Source of the DNA: Rhodoferax sp.
GTDB taxonomy: Bacteria > Pseudomonadota > Gammaproteobacteria > Burkholderiales > Burkholderiaceae_C
Reading direction: 5' to 3'
Assembly (NCBI RefSeq): GCF_028715765.1
Contig: NZ_JAQURE010000028.1
Location: forward strand, 1 to 42,307
DNA: 42,307 nucleotides
Shown here: piece by piece, positions 23,239-32,926 of the stretch
How the letters are laid out: each line of letters opens with the position of its first letter
Position numbering within the stretch: position 1 is the stretch's first letter
Notes under the pieces: generated by a model
What the model was told of the DNA's origin: nothing
Seen by the model: the letters and a program-made list of their open reading frames with translations, nothing else
Database searches by the model: none
Made by a program: the position numbers and the translations under genes

Positions 23239-24294
23239 TTAACGGTGGGTTTTAGCACACAGGCCGCACAGCATCATGGCCAGGCGTGCCAGGGCTTGCC
23301 AGTTGTCGGTGGGCCAGTCGGGCAGTTTCAGGCCTTTCACAATGCCATCGACCTGGTGCGCGGCTTGCAGCAGCTGCGCCAGCGCGGCGTCGTTCAGGCG
23401 CGGCAGCACACGTTCATACAAACGCTCTTTGTTGCCCCATACGCGCTGTTCACGCAGTGCCACCGGCATGGGTTTGCCCAGGCTCATGGCGTCTTTGACA
23501 CGTTTGAGGGCGCGAATGTCTTCGGCCAGGCTGTAGTGCACCAGCACTTCCGCTTCACCTTCGGCTTGCAGGCCGTCCAGCATGCGCTGCACCCGCGCGT
23601 GTTGGCCGGCCAATACGGCCTCGCTGAGTTTGAAGACATCAAAGCGCGCCACGTTGAGCACTGCGGCTTCAATCTGTTCAAGGCTCAGCTCTCCGGCAGG
23701 GTGTAACAAAGCCAGTTTTTGAATTTCCTGGTGAGCTGCGAGCAGGTTGCCTTCAACCCGGTCGGCAAAAAATTGCAAGGTGTGCTGGCCTTCTTCACCG
23801 GCGCGCACCCGCTGGCCTTGCGCGGCCAGGCGTTGCGCAATCCACTGTGGCAAGGCGGCACGTTCGACCGGGCTGACCTCTAGGGTGATGCCGCTCTCCA
23901 GCGCCACAAACCAGGCCGCTGACTTGGTGGCGCGGTCCAGCCGGGGCAAGATCACCAGCGTGAGCGTGCTGTCGTTGCCACGCGACTGCTCCACCAACTG
24001 CTGCAGCGCCGTGCTGCCTTCTTTGCCAGGTTTGCCACTGGGAATGCGCAGCTCCAGAATTTGCTTGTCAGCAAACAAGCTCAAACTGCCGCCCGCGGCC
24101 AGCACCTCGCTCCAATCAAAGTGTGCGCCTGAGACGGTGTGCGCACTGCGCTCGGTGTAGCCCTGGGCGCGCGCTGCGGCGCGAATGGCGTCGAGCGCTT
24201 CCTGAATCAGCAGCGGCTCGTCGCCATGCAGGGTATAGAGGCTTTTCAGGCCTTTACCCAGGTGGGCGGTTAACTGGGCTGGCTGGAGTTGCAT
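23239..24294 (-). CDS. holA: DNA polymerase III subunit delta
   Basis: A 351-residue clamp-loader delta subunit, which opens the beta sliding clamp. It starts MQLQPAQLTAHL, followed by LYTLHGDEPLLIQEALDAIR, the family hallmark. The AAA-like middle carries ILELRIPSGKPGKEG and the C-terminal collar includes LVHYSLAEDIRALKRV. Length is normal. It follows lptE by 37 bp, in the widely conserved leuS-lptE-holA order. Confidence 0.94.
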   Translation of the reverse strand: MQLQPAQLTAHLGKGLKSLYTLHGDEPLLIQEALDAIRAAARAQGYTERSAHTVSGAHFDWSEVLAAGGSLSLFADKQILELRIPSGKPGKEGSTALQQLVEQSRGNDSTLTLVILPRLDRATKSAAWFVALESGITLEVSPVERAALPQWIAQRLAAQGQRVRAGEEGQHTLQFFADRVEGNLLAAHQEIQKLALLHPAGELSLEQIEAAVLNVARFDVFKLSEAVLAGQHARVQRMLDGLQAEGEAEVLVHYSLAEDIRALKRVKDAMSLGKPMPVALREQRVWGNKERLYERVLPRLNDAALAQLLQAAHQVDGIVKGLKLPDWPTDNWQALARLAMMLCGLCAKTHR

Positions 24295-24331
24295 GCAGCT
24301 AAGTGTTGCGACTAAATGTGCTGTGCACCGG

Positions 24332-24838
24332 CTACAGCTGGCTGGCCTGCACCGTGCTGAGGCGGCGCAAAATTTGCTGCACGATGTCGGTCTGCATGTC
24401 GCGGTAGAGCAAAATTTCTTCGGCCTCTTTGGCCAGCACGGCAGATTCGTTGAAGCTGATGTCGCGCTGCTGCAAAATCTCCACGCCTTCCATCAAGCCC
24501 TTGCCTTGGGCATTGCGCAGGTGCAGTTGCACCCGCAGCCGCAACTGGAATTCGCGCACCTGACCAGCGCTGTTGACGCCCACCACCACTTTTTCACGCA
24601 GCTCGTTGCCCAGGCTCAGCACCAATTGGGCTTGGGTCAGGGGTTCATCTGCAGCCAGCACATGCACGGCATCGCCAAACGAGCGGCGCAGCTCTTGCGC
24701 CAGCGCATCACCGGGGTGGGGCGTGATGGCAATGCGGGTGAACGCAAAGTCTCGGCTGGTGCGCAGCTTGAAGCCGCAGCTGGCCAGTCCAGCACTCACG
24801 CCAACCAGCGCGGCACGTTGCAAAAAGGCGCGGCGCAT
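24332..24838 (-). CDS. lptE: LPS assembly lipoprotein LptE
   Basis: A 168-residue outer-membrane lipoprotein that plugs and assembles LptD for LPS export. The leader ends in the lipobox LAS-Cys21, followed by GFKLR, the usual LptE start. The C-terminal DMQTDIVQQILRRLSTV is also typical. The ATG is 3 bp after the leuS stop, so the genes are coupled. Confidence 0.92.
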   Translation of the reverse strand: MRRAFLQRAALVGVSAGLASCGFKLRTSRDFAFTRIAITPHPGDALAQELRRSFGDAVHVLAADEPLTQAQLVLSLGNELREKVVVGVNSAGQVREFQLRLRVQLHLRNAQGKGLMEGVEILQQRDISFNESAVLAKEAEEILLYRDMQTDIVQQILRRLSTVQASQL

Positions 24839-24841
24839 GGC

Positions 24842-27622
24842 TTACACCACCAGGTTGACCAAGCGACCCGGCACCACGATCACTTTTTTGGGTGCAGCAC
24901 CGTTGGCCAGTTTGATGAACACCTCATTGGCCAGAGCGGCTTGCTCAATGGCAGCTTTGTCGGCGCTGGCAGGCACCACAATGGCACCGCGCAGCTTGCC
25001 ATTGACTTGCAGCATCAGCTCGATTTCGTCTTGCACCAAGGCACTGGGGTCGACTTTGGGCCAAGCAGCATCAAGCAGGTCACCCAGTTCACTGGCGTAG
25101 CCCAGTTGCGCCCAAAGGGCATGGGCAATGTGTGGGGTAGCCGGGTACAGGCAGCGCAGCAAGATACCAAAGCCTTCGATCAGCGCTACTTGCGCACCGG
25201 CGCAATCGAGCTGTTTAAAGTCTTCAAGCGCGTTGATCATCTTCATGCAGCCCGACACCACGGTGTTGTATTGCATGCGCTGGTAGTCGTAGTCCACTTG
25301 CTTGAGCACACTGTGGATTTCCAGCCGCAGGGCTTTGGCGGCTTTATCAAAATTTATATCATTTAGGCTTGTGGCGCCGGCCACGCTTGCGTGAGCAGCT
25401 ACGGAATCAATAGTAGTTAGCTTGACGCCAAAGTTCCACACGCGGCGCAAAAAGCGGTAGCTGCCTTCCACTGCGGCGTCGTTCCACTCCAGCGTGGCCT
25501 CGGGCGGAGCGGTGAACATGGTGTACAGGCGGGCGGTGTCGGCACCGTATTTTTCAATCAAGTCTTGCGGGTCAACGCCGTTGTTTTTGGACTTGCTCAT
25601 GGTGCCGATGCCCTCGTAGTCGATGGCGGTGCCCACCGGCAGCCCGTCCACTTCGACCTTGAGCTTGGCACCGATGACTTTGCCCGCATCGTCGAACACG
25701 TGTTCAACATCAGCCGGCCAGAAATAGTCTTTACCGCCCTTGTCGGTGCGGCGGGAATAAATGTGGTTCAACACCATGCCTTGGGTGAGCAGCTTGGTAA
25801 ACGGTTCATCGACCTTGACCAGCCCCAAATCACGCATCACCTTGGTCCAGAAACGCGCGTACAGCAGGTGCAGGATGGCGTGCTCGATGCCGCCAATGTA
25901 CTGGTCCATCGGCATCCAGTAGTCAGCGCCTTCGGCCACCATCTGGTCGGCGTTTTTCGGGTCGCAGTAGCGCATGAAGTACCACGAGCTGTCGACAAAC
26001 GTGTCCATGGTGTCGGTCTCGCGCCGGGCTGCAGTGCCACAAATCGGGCAGGTGACACCGGCATGGAAGGCCTCGCACTTGTTGAGCGGGTTGCCGGAAC
26101 CATCGGGCACCAGGTCGGTGGGCAGCACCACCGGCAGGTCTTTTTCAGGCACGGGTACGGCGCCGTGTTCGGGGCAATGGATGATGGGAATCGGCGTGCC
26201 CCAGTAGCGCTGGCGGCTCACGCCCCAGTCACGCAGGCGCCAGGTGATTTTTTTCTCGCCCAGACCAAGTGCACCCAAGTCGGCGGCTACGGCATCCACG
26301 CAGTCCTGAAACGCCAGGCCGTTGTACTTGCCCGAGTTGACTGCCACGCCCGCGCCCTTTTCGGCGTACCAGTCGTGCCAAACAGACGTGTCAAACACCC
26401 GGTAGGCCGGGGCAATGCCCGCGTTGGGTGACGATTTCTGCTCGCAGCATGAGGAACCCGGCGCGGGTGTTGCACCGGCCGGAGCCGCCACGGCCACCAC
26501 GGGTTGAATCGGCAACTGGTATTTCAACGCAAACGCAAAGTCGCGCTCATCGTGCGCAGGCACACCCATCACCGCGCCATCGCCGTAGCTCATCAGTACG
26601 TAGTTGCCCACCCACACTTCAACCTGCTTGCCGGTCAACGGGTGCGTGACAAACAGCCCGGTGGCCATGCCGACTTTTTCCTTCAAAGCCATTTCGGCTT
26701 CAGTGGTGCCACCTTTCTTGCATTCTTCGATGAACGCTGCCAGCGCCGGGTTGCCGGCCGCCGCATGTAGCGCCAGCGGGTGTTCGGCGGCCACGGCACA
26801 AAAGGTCACGCCCATGATGGTGTCGACGCGGGTGGTGAAGACGTACATGCGGCCGTCGCCAATCAACTTGCCGTCCGTGCCCTGAATGTTGTGGGTGAAG
26901 GCAAAACGCACACCTTCACTCTTGCCAATCCAGTTCTCCTGCATCAGCTTCACGCGCTCGGGCCAGCCGGGCATGTTGTCGCCAGTCACATTGGCTAGCA
27001 GTTCGTCAGCGTATTGGGTGATGGCCAGGTAGTAGCCCGGAATCTCACGCTTTTCCACCACTGCGCCAGTGCGCCAGCCTTTGCCGTCAATCACCTGCTC
27101 GTTGGCCAGCACGGTCATGTCCACCGGGTCCCAGTTGACGACCTGGGTTTTGCGGTAGGCAATGCCTTTCTCAAGCATCTTCAAAAACAACCACTGGTTC
27201 CACTTGTAGTACTCAGGCGTGCAGGTGGCCACTTCGCGGCTCCAGTCGATGGCCAGACCCATGGCCTGCATCTGGCTTTTCATGTAGGCAATGTTCTCAA
27301 AGGTCCACTTGGCCGGTGGCACGCCATTTTTTAACGCAGCGTTTTCAGCCGGCAAGCCAAACGCGTCCCAGCCCATGGGCATGAGCACGTTATAGCCCTG
27401 CATGCGCAACTGGCGCGTGAGCATGTCGTTGATGGTGTAGTTGCGCACATGCCCCATGTGCAGCTTGCCGCTGGGGTAAGGCAGCATGGAGCAGGCGTAA
27501 AACTTCTTTTTGGGGTTGCCTTGCGGGTCGGTGGCGTGCTCGTTGACGCGGTAAGCATCCAGGGTGCGCCAGTGGGCTTGGGCGGCGGGTTCAACGTCAA
27601 GGTGGTTGTATTTGTCTTGCAT
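24842..27622 (-). CDS. leuS: Leucyl-tRNA synthetase
   Basis: A 926-residue class I synthetase. HMGH (55-58) is in [15 protein letters not shown] and the KMSKS loop is in [15 protein letters not shown]. The editing domain has [16 protein letters not shown] and VPAHDERDF. Two extra segments differ from the E. coli protein: an Ala/Pro/Cys-rich insert after QPVVAVA ([17 protein letters not shown]), and a segment near 738-752 between the catalytic core and anticodon domain encoded by a dispersed repeat copy. No Shine-Dalgarno is seen. A 7-bp GC hairpin (27636-27642 with 27649-27655) lies just upstream of the ATG. Confidence 0.97.
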   Translation of the reverse strand: MQDKYNHLDVEPAAQAHWRTLDAYRVNEHATDPQGNPKKKFYACSMLPYPSGKLHMGHVRNYTINDMLTRQLRMQGYNVLMPMGWDAFGLPAENAALKNGVPPAKWTFENIAYMKSQMQAMGLAIDWSREVATCTPEYYKWNQWLFLKMLEKGIAYRKTQVVNWDPVDMTVLANEQVIDGKGWRTGAVVEKREIPGYYLAITQYADELLANVTGDNMPGWPERVKLMQENWIGKSEGVRFAFTHNIQGTDGKLIGDGRMYVFTTRVDTIMGVTFCAVAAEHPLALHAAAGNPALAAFIEECKKGGTTEAEMALKEKVGMATGLFVTHPLTGKQVEVWVGNYVLMSYGDGAVMGVPAHDERDFAFALKYQLPIQPVVAVAAPAGATPAPGSSCCEQKSSPNAGIAPAYRVFDTSVWHDWYAEKGAGVAVNSGKYNGLAFQDCVDAVAADLGALGLGEKKITWRLRDWGVSRQRYWGTPIPIIHCPEHGAVPVPEKDLPVVLPTDLVPDGSGNPLNKCEAFHAGVTCPICGTAARRETDTMDTFVDSSWYFMRYCDPKNADQMVAEGADYWMPMDQYIGGIEHAILHLLYARFWTKVMRDLGLVKVDEPFTKLLTQGMVLNHIYSRRTDKGGKDYFWPADVEHVFDDAGKVIGAKLKVEVDGLPVGTAIDYEGIGTMSKSKNNGVDPQDLIEKYGADTARLYTMFTAPPEATLEWNDAAVEGSYRFLRRVWNFGVKLTTIDSVAAHASVAGATSLNDINFDKAAKALRLEIHSVLKQVDYDYQRMQYNTVVSGCMKMINALEDFKQLDCAGAQVALIEGFGILLRCLYPATPHIAHALWAQLGYASELGDLLDAAWPKVDPSALVQDEIELMLQVNGKLRGAIVVPASADKAAIEQAALANEVFIKLANGAAPKKVIVVPGRLVNLVV
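25366..25410 (+). repeat. Dispersed palindromic repeat, copy 5 (translated within leuS)
   Basis: Reads GGCTTGTGGCGCCGGCC, then ACGCTTGCGTGAGCAGCTAC. It keeps the GGCTTGTGGCGC left end of copy 4 and the GAGCAGCTA right end of copy 2. Read leftward in the leuS frame it gives [14 protein letters not shown], with no stop or frameshift. Confidence 0.7.
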
Positions 27623-27682
27623 GGCAGTCAGATGGCGCGCCAGCTGTGTGGCGCGAGGGCGTGAAGGGGAAAAGAAGCGATT

Positions 27683-28144
27683 TTAGGGTTTGACCACAGC
27701 TGCTGGGCTGGGGCTGGCAGGGGCAGAAGGGGCAGGCGCATCCGCCACAAAGCCAATGCGGTTCAGGCCAGCTTGTTGTGCGGCGCCCATCACCTCAACC
27801 ACGCGGCCATAGGGCACGGTTTTGTCAGCGCGCAGCAGCACTTCGGTTTGCGGGTTGGCTTGCGCCGCTTGCAGCAGTTGCTGCTGGAGAGCAGCCAGCG
27901 CAATGGGGTGATCTTTCAGGAAAATTTGTCCGGCGGCATCCATCACCACCGTGACCGACTTGGGGGCGTCGCCTGCCTTGGCTGCGTCGGTTTTGGGCAA
28001 ATCCAGTTTGATTGAGCTGGCCAACAGTGGCGCGGTGATGATGAAGATCACCACCAGCACCAGCATCACATCAATCAACGGTGTCATGTTGATGTCGCTC
28101 ATGGGCTGCGAGCCCGTGCTGCGATCCAGGCGACCGAAAGACAT
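27683..28144 (-). CDS. exbD: ExbD/TolR family biopolymer transport protein
   Basis: A 153-residue inner-membrane protein. The short cytoplasmic start contains DINMTPLIDVMLVLVVIFI with the conserved membrane Asp that carries protons. A periplasmic domain of about 100 residues follows, ending in a Pro/Ala-rich tail. With ExbB (5-bp gap) it energises TonB or Tol function. No tonB gene is adjacent, so TolR-like use is also possible. Confidence 0.9.
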   Translation of the reverse strand: MSFGRLDRSTGSQPMSDINMTPLIDVMLVLVVIFIITAPLLASSIKLDLPKTDAAKAGDAPKSVTVVMDAAGQIFLKDHPIALAALQQQLLQAAQANPQTEVLLRADKTVPYGRVVEVMGAAQQAGLNRIGFVADAPAPSAPASPSPAAVVKP

Positions 28145-28149
28145 GGCGG

Positions 28150-28821
28150 TCAGGTGCTTTCAGCGCGGGACGCAAGCGCAACGGTTTGGGTGCAACCCAG
28201 CTCACGCAGGTCGCGGGCGAAGCCTTCAAGTTCGGCTTCGATGCGCGTGATGGCACGCCCGAGCACGTTGAACGCCAACACCGCAGGAATGGCCACCATC
28301 AGCCCGGCCGCCGTCATGATCAAAGACTCGCCCACCGGGCCGGAGATTTTGTCAATGGTGACTTGGCCAGCGCTGGCAATGCCAATCAAGGCATGGTAGA
28401 TGCCCCACACCGTGCCAAGTAAGCCGACAAATGGCGCTGTAGCGCCCACTGTAGCCAGCAACACCTGGCCATGCTGCAGCTGGGTGAGTGCGCCGTGCAG
28501 CGCGTTGCGCAGCACACGGGTGAGCTGCTGGGCACGGTCACCGGCACTGGCCAGAGTGCCATTTTTTTCAAGATGAATAGCAAGCACCAGAGGTAATACA
28601 AGGGCTACACGGTCAAAAGCCTTGATTTTTTGGGTGGCCTCAGCAATGTTGGCGGATTGCCAAAAAGCAGCCACACAGCGCTTGACATCGGTGCTGGCGC
28701 GCCGCAGCAGCCAACTTTTCCACAAAATCACCACCCAGCTGCCCACTGACATGGCTAACAGCAGCAACGCAACTGTGCGCGCCAGTGCATCACCTTGCCA
28801 AAAAAATTCGGCAAAACTCAT
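28150..28821 (-). CDS. exbB: ExbB/TolQ/MotA family proton channel protein
   Basis: A 223-residue protein with three membrane helices, one N-terminal and two in the conserved half: [20 protein letters not shown], then [19 protein letters not shown]. It forms the proton channel with ExbD. The start overlaps the dapB stop by 4 nt. Residues about 72-84 ([14 protein letters not shown]) are encoded by a stretch that resembles a degenerate copy of the dispersed repeat. Confidence 0.91.
   Translation of the reverse strand: MSFAEFFWQGDALARTVALLLLAMSVGSWVVILWKSWLLRRASTDVKRCVAAFWQSANIAEATQKIKAFDRVALVLPLVLAIHLEKNGTLASAGDRAQQLTRVLRNALHGALTQLQHGQVLLATVGATAPFVGLLGTVWGIYHALIGIASAGQVTIDKISGPVGESLIMTAAGLMVAIPAVLAFNVLGRAITRIEAELEGFARDLRELGCTQTVALASRAEST
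28571..28606 (-). repeat. Possible degenerate copy 6 of the dispersed repeat (inside exbB)
   Basis: On the reverse strand: TGTAGCCCTTGTATTACC, then TCTGGTGCTTGCTATTCA. The order TAGC-CTT ... GCT-GCTATT agrees with the other copies, but the centre is diverged. It is the least certain member. Confidence 0.35.
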
Positions 28822-29633
28822 TTCAGGTTCAGCACGTCAGCCATGTCATACAAGCCTGAAGTGCGCCCCTTCAAGAACCGCACCGCGCGCAAGCTGCCTT
28901 CGGCGTAAGAGACCCGGCTGCCTGATTTGTGACTGATTTCAATGCGCTCCCCCGTGCCGGCAAACAGCACCGTGTGGTCGCCCACAATGTCACCGCCGCG
29001 GATGGTGGCAAAACCAATGCTGGATGGGTCGCGCTCGCCGGTGACGCCTTCACGGGCATACACAGCGCAGTCTTTCAGGTTGCGCCCCAAGGCGTTAGCA
29101 ATGACCTCGCCCATTTTCAAGGCGGTGCCAGAGGGGGCATCGACCTTGTGGCGGTGATGCGCTTCGATGATTTCAATGTCGTAGCCGGTGTTGAGCGACT
29201 TGGCAGCCAACTCAAGCAGTTTCAGCGTCACGTTCACGCCCACACTCATGTTGGGTGCCATCACGATGGCGATGTGCTGGGCAAGGTCGGCAATTTGCTG
29301 CTTTTGTGCGTCGGTAAAGCCAGTGGTACCAATCACCGCATTCACCCCCAAGGTGCGACAGGCTTGCAAATGCGCCAACGTACCCTCGGGGCGGGTGAAA
29401 TCAATCAACGCCTGGGCATGGTTCAACCCAGTGGTGAGGTTGGCGCTGATAGCCACGCCGCTGCTCAAGCCCAAGAAAGCGGCTGGATCCATGCCCACCG
29501 CCGGGCTGGAGGGCAGATCAAGTGCGCCGCTGAGCTGACAGTCGTCTGCTTTGCAAACGGCCTCAATCAACATGCGCCCCATGCGCCCGCTGGCGCCAGC
29601 CACACAGATGTGGTGAAGAGTGGACTCTGTCAT
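28818..29633 (-). CDS. dapB: 4-hydroxy-tetrahydrodipicolinate reductase
   Basis: A 271-residue enzyme of lysine and diaminopimelate synthesis. Seen: the NAD(P)-binding start [18 protein letters not shown], the substrate motif [20 protein letters not shown], and [20 protein letters not shown] near the end. Length is normal. It lies 7 bp after bamE and overlaps exbB by 4 nt, inside the leftward run bamE to holA. Confidence 0.95.
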   Translation of the reverse strand: MTESTLHHICVAGASGRMGRMLIEAVCKADDCQLSGALDLPSSPAVGMDPAAFLGLSSGVAISANLTTGLNHAQALIDFTRPEGTLAHLQACRTLGVNAVIGTTGFTDAQKQQIADLAQHIAIVMAPNMSVGVNVTLKLLELAAKSLNTGYDIEIIEAHHRHKVDAPSGTALKMGEVIANALGRNLKDCAVYAREGVTGERDPSSIGFATIRGGDIVGDHTVLFAGTGERIEISHKSGSRVSYAEGSLRAVRFLKGRTSGLYDMADVLNLK

Positions 29634-29640
29634 GGTCGAT

Positions 29641-30183
29641 TTATTGGGTTGAAGTTTCTAACGGGGGAAAGCTTGTGCGTGCCGGTGTGACAGTTTTTGG
29701 AGTGGGCGCCGGTGCTGCAGGTGGGTTGCTTTTCAGGCTTTCAGGGGCCACTTCGAGCACCGGGACGGGGCCAGAGGTGCGCCCGGAGTCAAGCGAGGCC
29801 ACAAATTCGGCTTCGGTCGGGAGCTTGTCGGCTTGCACTTTGCTCAGCACATCGTCTTTGAAAAACACCGTGACACGCCTGGCCTGGGGCGCCATGCCTT
29901 GGCGCTTGAAGGTGAACACGTAGTCCCACCGGTCTGCATGAAAAATGCTGTTGAGCAAAGGGGTGCCCAAAATGTTGCGCACCTGATTGCGGCTCATACC
30001 CTCTTTCAAGGCGGCAGCCTGTTCGCTGCTGACAAAATTGCCTTGCACAATGTCAATTTTGTAGGGCGACACCATGGTCACCAAGCGATTGCTGGCACCA
30101 TCTACGCTGCTACAAGCAGAAAGGGTGAGTGAAAGTGCTCCGACTGAACACCAAACGGCACGACGCGCAAATGAATCAAGCAT
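29641..30183 (-). CDS. bamE: Outer membrane assembly lipoprotein BamE
   Basis: A 180-residue BAM-complex lipoprotein. From the ATG at 30183 the leader ends in the lipobox LSA-Cys24. The SmpA/OmlA domain follows: [34 protein letters not shown] and [14 protein letters not shown] Pro/Thr-rich tail of about 50 residues extends beyond the domain, longer than in E. coli. A TTG at 30201 would put six residues before the leader and is less likely. It diverges from fur, a classic arrangement. Confidence 0.92.
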   Translation of the reverse strand: MLDSFARRAVWCSVGALSLTLSACSSVDGASNRLVTMVSPYKIDIVQGNFVSSEQAAALKEGMSRNQVRNILGTPLLNSIFHADRWDYVFTFKRQGMAPQARRVTVFFKDDVLSKVQADKLPTEAEFVASLDSGRTSGPVPVLEVAPESLKSNPPAAPAPTPKTVTPARTSFPPLETSTQ

Positions 30184-30281
30184 GGGCAAACCAAGTGACA
30201 ATAAGAGTCAATCATTGTACTGGTAGGCCTTGTGTCAGCACCGACCCGCGCGTCATGCGCTTCGTTATCCCATGTCACACC

Positions 30282-30713
30282 ATGACCCACATCGACAACC
30301 TCAAAAGCACCGGACTCAAAGCCACATTGCCACGTTTGAAAATATTAGAGATTTTTCAAAAAGGGCAGCAGCGCCACATGACGGCCGAAGACGTGTTTCG
30401 GGTGCTGTTACTTGAGCACTCGGACGTGGGGTTGGCCACGGTGTACCGGGTGTTGGCGCAGTTTGAGCAGGCCGATATTTTGGTGCGCAGCCATTTTGAG
30501 AGTGGCAAGGCTGTCTATGAACTCAACGAAGGCCAGCACCATGACCATTTGGTGTGCCTGGACTGTGGCCGTGTGGAAGAGTTCTTTGATGCGGCCATTG
30601 AGCAGCGCCAGCACGATGTGGCCAAGGCCAAGGGGTTTGAGATTGCCGACCACGCCCTGAGTTTGTATGCGCATTGCACCCAAACGGAGTGCATGCATCG
30701 CCCCAAGCGGTGA
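30282..30713 (+). CDS. fur: Ferric uptake regulator Fur
   Basis: A 143-residue Fe(II)-dependent repressor. The winged-helix part has LKSTGLKATLPRLKILEIF and DVGLATVYRVLAQFEQA. The metal-binding part has HHDHLVCLDCGRVEEF and CTQTEC, giving both Cys pairs. The start is the ATG at 30282 (MTHIDNLK); the longer open frame upstream runs through the shared bamE promoter region. The 98-bp gap to bamE contains an AATCATT half-site like a Fur box. Confidence 0.95.
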   Translation: MTHIDNLKSTGLKATLPRLKILEIFQKGQQRHMTAEDVFRVLLLEHSDVGLATVYRVLAQFEQADILVRSHFESGKAVYELNEGQHHDHLVCLDCGRVEEFFDAAIEQRQHDVAKAKGFEIADHALSLYAHCTQTECMHRPKR

Positions 30714-30734
30714 CATGTTGCGGGTGAATTGCCC

Positions 30735-31685
30735 CTAATTGCTGTCGTTCATGGCTTGGCGGTGGCGCTCGACAAATTCTTTGTAGGTGTCTACCCCGCG
30801 AATTTGCAAAATAGTGTTGCGCACAGCGGCTTCCACCAGCACAGCCAAATTGCGCCCTGCCACAACCTGAATCACCACTTTGCGCACCGGTACATCGAGC
30901 ACATCTTGCGTCAACGGCTCGTAGGGAAGACGTTCGTATTCACGCTCCATGGTTTCGCGGCGCACCAGGTGCACGATCAACTGCAGGGCTTTTTTTCGGC
31001 GCACCGCGGTTTCGCCAAAGATGCAACGGATGTCAAGCAAGCCAATGCCACGCACCTCCAGCAGGTTCAGCAGCAAATCTGGGCAACGGCCTTCTATGGT
31101 GTCTTGGTTGATGCGGTAAAGGTCGACCGCATCGTCTGCCACCAAGCCGTTGCCGCGCGACACCAGCTCCAAGCCCAGCTCGCTTTTACCCAAACCAGAC
31201 TCGCCGGTGATCAACACCCCTAAGCCCAAAATGTCCATGAACACGCCGTGCATAGTGCAGCGATCTGCAAAATGCCGTGACAGGTAAGCGCGCAGCACAT
31301 CAATCACAAAGGCCGAGGAGCCTTCCGTGGCAAACAGCGGAATTTGGGCGCGCTCACACATCGACAACAGTTCATCGGGTGCGGTTTGGCCATCCGCCAA
31401 CACCAACACCGGCGGCTCCAGGGTCACGATGCGTGAAACACGGCGGGCGCAGTCCTCAGGCGTGGCGTTGGCAAGGTAGGCCACTTCGCGTTCACCCAAT
31501 ATTTGCACCCGGTACGGATGAATGTAGTTGAGGTAGCCCACCAGGTCAGCCCCAGAGCGGGCTGCGCGCACGGCAACTTCGTCAAAACGGCGCTCTGACG
31601 CACCTAAACCTGCCACCCATTCCCAGCGCAGGTTGCTGCGAAAAGCTTCAAACAACACATCGGCACTGATGACATTGGGTTTCAA
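30735..31685 (-). CDS. hprK: HPr kinase/phosphorylase
   Basis: A 316-residue bifunctional enzyme that phosphorylates and dephosphorylates HPr on serine. His146 in [10 protein letters not shown], the P-loop GESGLGKS (161-168) and the following [20 protein letters not shown] are conserved, as is the C-terminal [12 protein letters not shown]. It is convergent with fur. It lies downstream of ptsN and hpf, the usual betaproteobacterial order for nitrogen-PTS control. Confidence 0.95.
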   Translation of the reverse strand: MKPNVISADVLFEAFRSNLRWEWVAGLGASERRFDEVAVRAARSGADLVGYLNYIHPYRVQILGEREVAYLANATPEDCARRVSRIVTLEPPVLVLADGQTAPDELLSMCERAQIPLFATEGSSAFVIDVLRAYLSRHFADRCTMHGVFMDILGLGVLITGESGLGKSELGLELVSRGNGLVADDAVDLYRINQDTIEGRCPDLLLNLLEVRGIGLLDIRCIFGETAVRRKKALQLIVHLVRRETMEREYERLPYEPLTQDVLDVPVRKVVIQVVAGRNLAVLVEAAVRNTILQIRGVDTYKEFVERHRQAMNDSN

Positions 31686-31716
31686 GGGTTCAACTCCACA
31701 GGTCTATAGCGGTAGA

Positions 31717-32184
31717 TCAGGTGTTTTGGGTTGACAGCCAATTGGTGATCAACTGGTGGAGTTCGTCTGCCTGGGTGCTGGCTGCCATTTTGCTGCGAAG
31801 GTCGGCATCACTGAGCATTTCAGCAATTTCAGACAATATTTCAAGATGTTTTTGGGTGGCCGCTTCGGGCACCAATAAAAAAATCATCAAGCCCACCGGC
31901 AATTCGTCTGGTGCCTCAAAGCCAATCGGTTGCGCCAGTTGAAACACCGCCGCCATGGGAGACTTCAAGCCTTTGATGCGGCCGTGAGGAATGGCCACCC
32001 CATGGCCCAAACCGGTCGAGCCCAAGCGCTCGCGCGAGAACAGACTGTCGGTGACCAGGGCGCGGCTTAAACCGTGCAAATTTTCAAACAACAAACCGGC
32101 TTCTTCAAAAGCTCTTTTTTTGCTTGAAATGTCAACTTGGACTTGCACTTGTGCAACTGGAAGAATAGACGCAAGACGATTCAT
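31717..32184 (-). CDS. ptsN: Nitrogen-PTS EIIA component PtsN
   Basis: A 155-residue EIIA-Ntr protein. The phosphorylated histidine is H67 in GLGHGVAIPHGRIKGL. FLLVPEAATQKHLEILSEIA is typical of the family. I chose the ATG at 32184 (MNRLASILP); 18 upstream codons are open but unlike the family. A strong hairpin terminator separates it from hpf, so part of its expression depends on read-through or its own promoter. Confidence 0.93.
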   Translation of the reverse strand: MNRLASILPVAQVQVQVDISSKKRAFEEAGLLFENLHGLSRALVTDSLFSRERLGSTGLGHGVAIPHGRIKGLKSPMAAVFQLAQPIGFEAPDELPVGLMIFLLVPEAATQKHLEILSEIAEMLSDADLRSKMAASTQADELHQLITNWLSTQNT

Positions 32185-32217
32185 GATGTTTGAGTAGGTG
32201 CGCCCGGCATATTCAGG

Positions 32218-32251
32218 CGAAAAAAAAGCCGCTCGCACCAGCGGGCGGCTT
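32218..32251 (-). terminator. Rho-independent terminator after hpf
   Basis: On the reverse strand AAGCCGCCCGC pairs with GCGAGCGGCTT (11 bp, one mismatch) around TGGT, followed by eight T residues. It begins 14 bp after the hpf stop and ends before the ptsN start. Confidence 0.88.
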
Positions 32252-32264
32252 GTCAGAGTTTAAA

Positions 32265-32594
32265 TTACATCAAGCGCTTTGGGGCTTCATGGGCGTGAGA
32301 TTGCACGCGATCTTTGTGTCGAACCACTTGACGGTCTAATTTGTCGACCAATTCGTCCACGGCAGCATACAAATCTGCATGGGCACTTTCTGCAAACAAT
32401 TCAATGCCTTTGATGTGAATGTTGCATTCGGCTTTTTGACGGCGTTCCTTTTCTTTGAGATTTTCAAGCGTGAGCAGCACCTTGACATCCACCACTTGAT
32501 CAAAATGCCTCTTGATGCGATCAAGCTTACCGGTGACATAGTTGCGCAGGGCAGGGGTGACGTCCAAATGGTGTCCACTGATGGTCAAGTTCAT
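32265..32594 (-). CDS. hpf: Ribosome hibernation-promoting factor
   Basis: A 109-residue short-form HPF/RaiA protein that binds the 30S subunit and helps form inactive 100S ribosomes. Seen: [40 protein letters not shown] and [17 protein letters not shown]. The ATG at 32594 has a near-perfect AGGAGG 5 bp upstream; the longer open frame upstream is not coding. It is divergent from corA. Confidence 0.94.
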   Translation of the reverse strand: MNLTISGHHLDVTPALRNYVTGKLDRIKRHFDQVVDVKVLLTLENLKEKERRQKAECNIHIKGIELFAESAHADLYAAVDELVDKLDRQVVRHKDRVQSHAHEAPKRLM

Positions 32595-32926
32595 AAAGCC
32601 TCCTAAAGCTGTGGAAAAAAGCCCGTCAGCCACATGGCTGGCAAGCGGGGAAACCTTGTTTTTTAGGTGTGGTTTAACTATGCACGTGCCTTCAACAGAG
32701 TGCAACCTTTTTCCATATTGCATTGCAACAATTTGAGGCTTTGACGGTGGGAAGTTTGCTGAAAATGGCTCCCGAGTGACATAATCAAAAGAGTTCAACA
32801 AAGGAAATTGACCTTGGAAACCTACCCCAGTCGGTAGCTTTCAACTCCCAAAATTGCATCATGGGGTTGAAAGCCGCAACCAACCCCTGCCACCCTTGAT
32901 GCCAAACTTCAATTGGGAGCGAGCAC
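32595..32926. other. Divergent hpf/corA intergenic region, no gene
   Basis: These 332 bp contain no supported ORF. They must hold the hpf and corA promoters, but I cannot name convincing -35/-10 pairs. I looked for a sigma-54 site (TGGCAC-N5-TTGC) for hpf and saw none. The clear structure is the hairpin at 32837-32874 ahead of corA. Confidence 0.6.
32837..32874 (+). promoter_or_regulatory. 12-bp stem hairpin in the corA leader
   Basis: GCTTTCAACTCCC (from 32837) pairs with GGGGTTGAAAGC (32863-32874), giving 12 bp with one G-U and a loop of about 14 nt. It ends 52 bp before the corA ATG and has no T-run. It may be a leader-RNA control element or an operator. Confidence 0.5.

Noticed and set aside
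24293-25366. Open frame of 357 codons on the + strand opposite lptE and leuS
   Set aside because: Rich in His, Gln and Gly as expected for the antisense of these genes, and similar to no known family; lptE and leuS are certain.
32595-32926. Search for rpoN or a sigma-54 promoter upstream of hpf
   Set aside because: No ORF resembling RpoN and no TGGCAC-N5-TTGC element could be seen.
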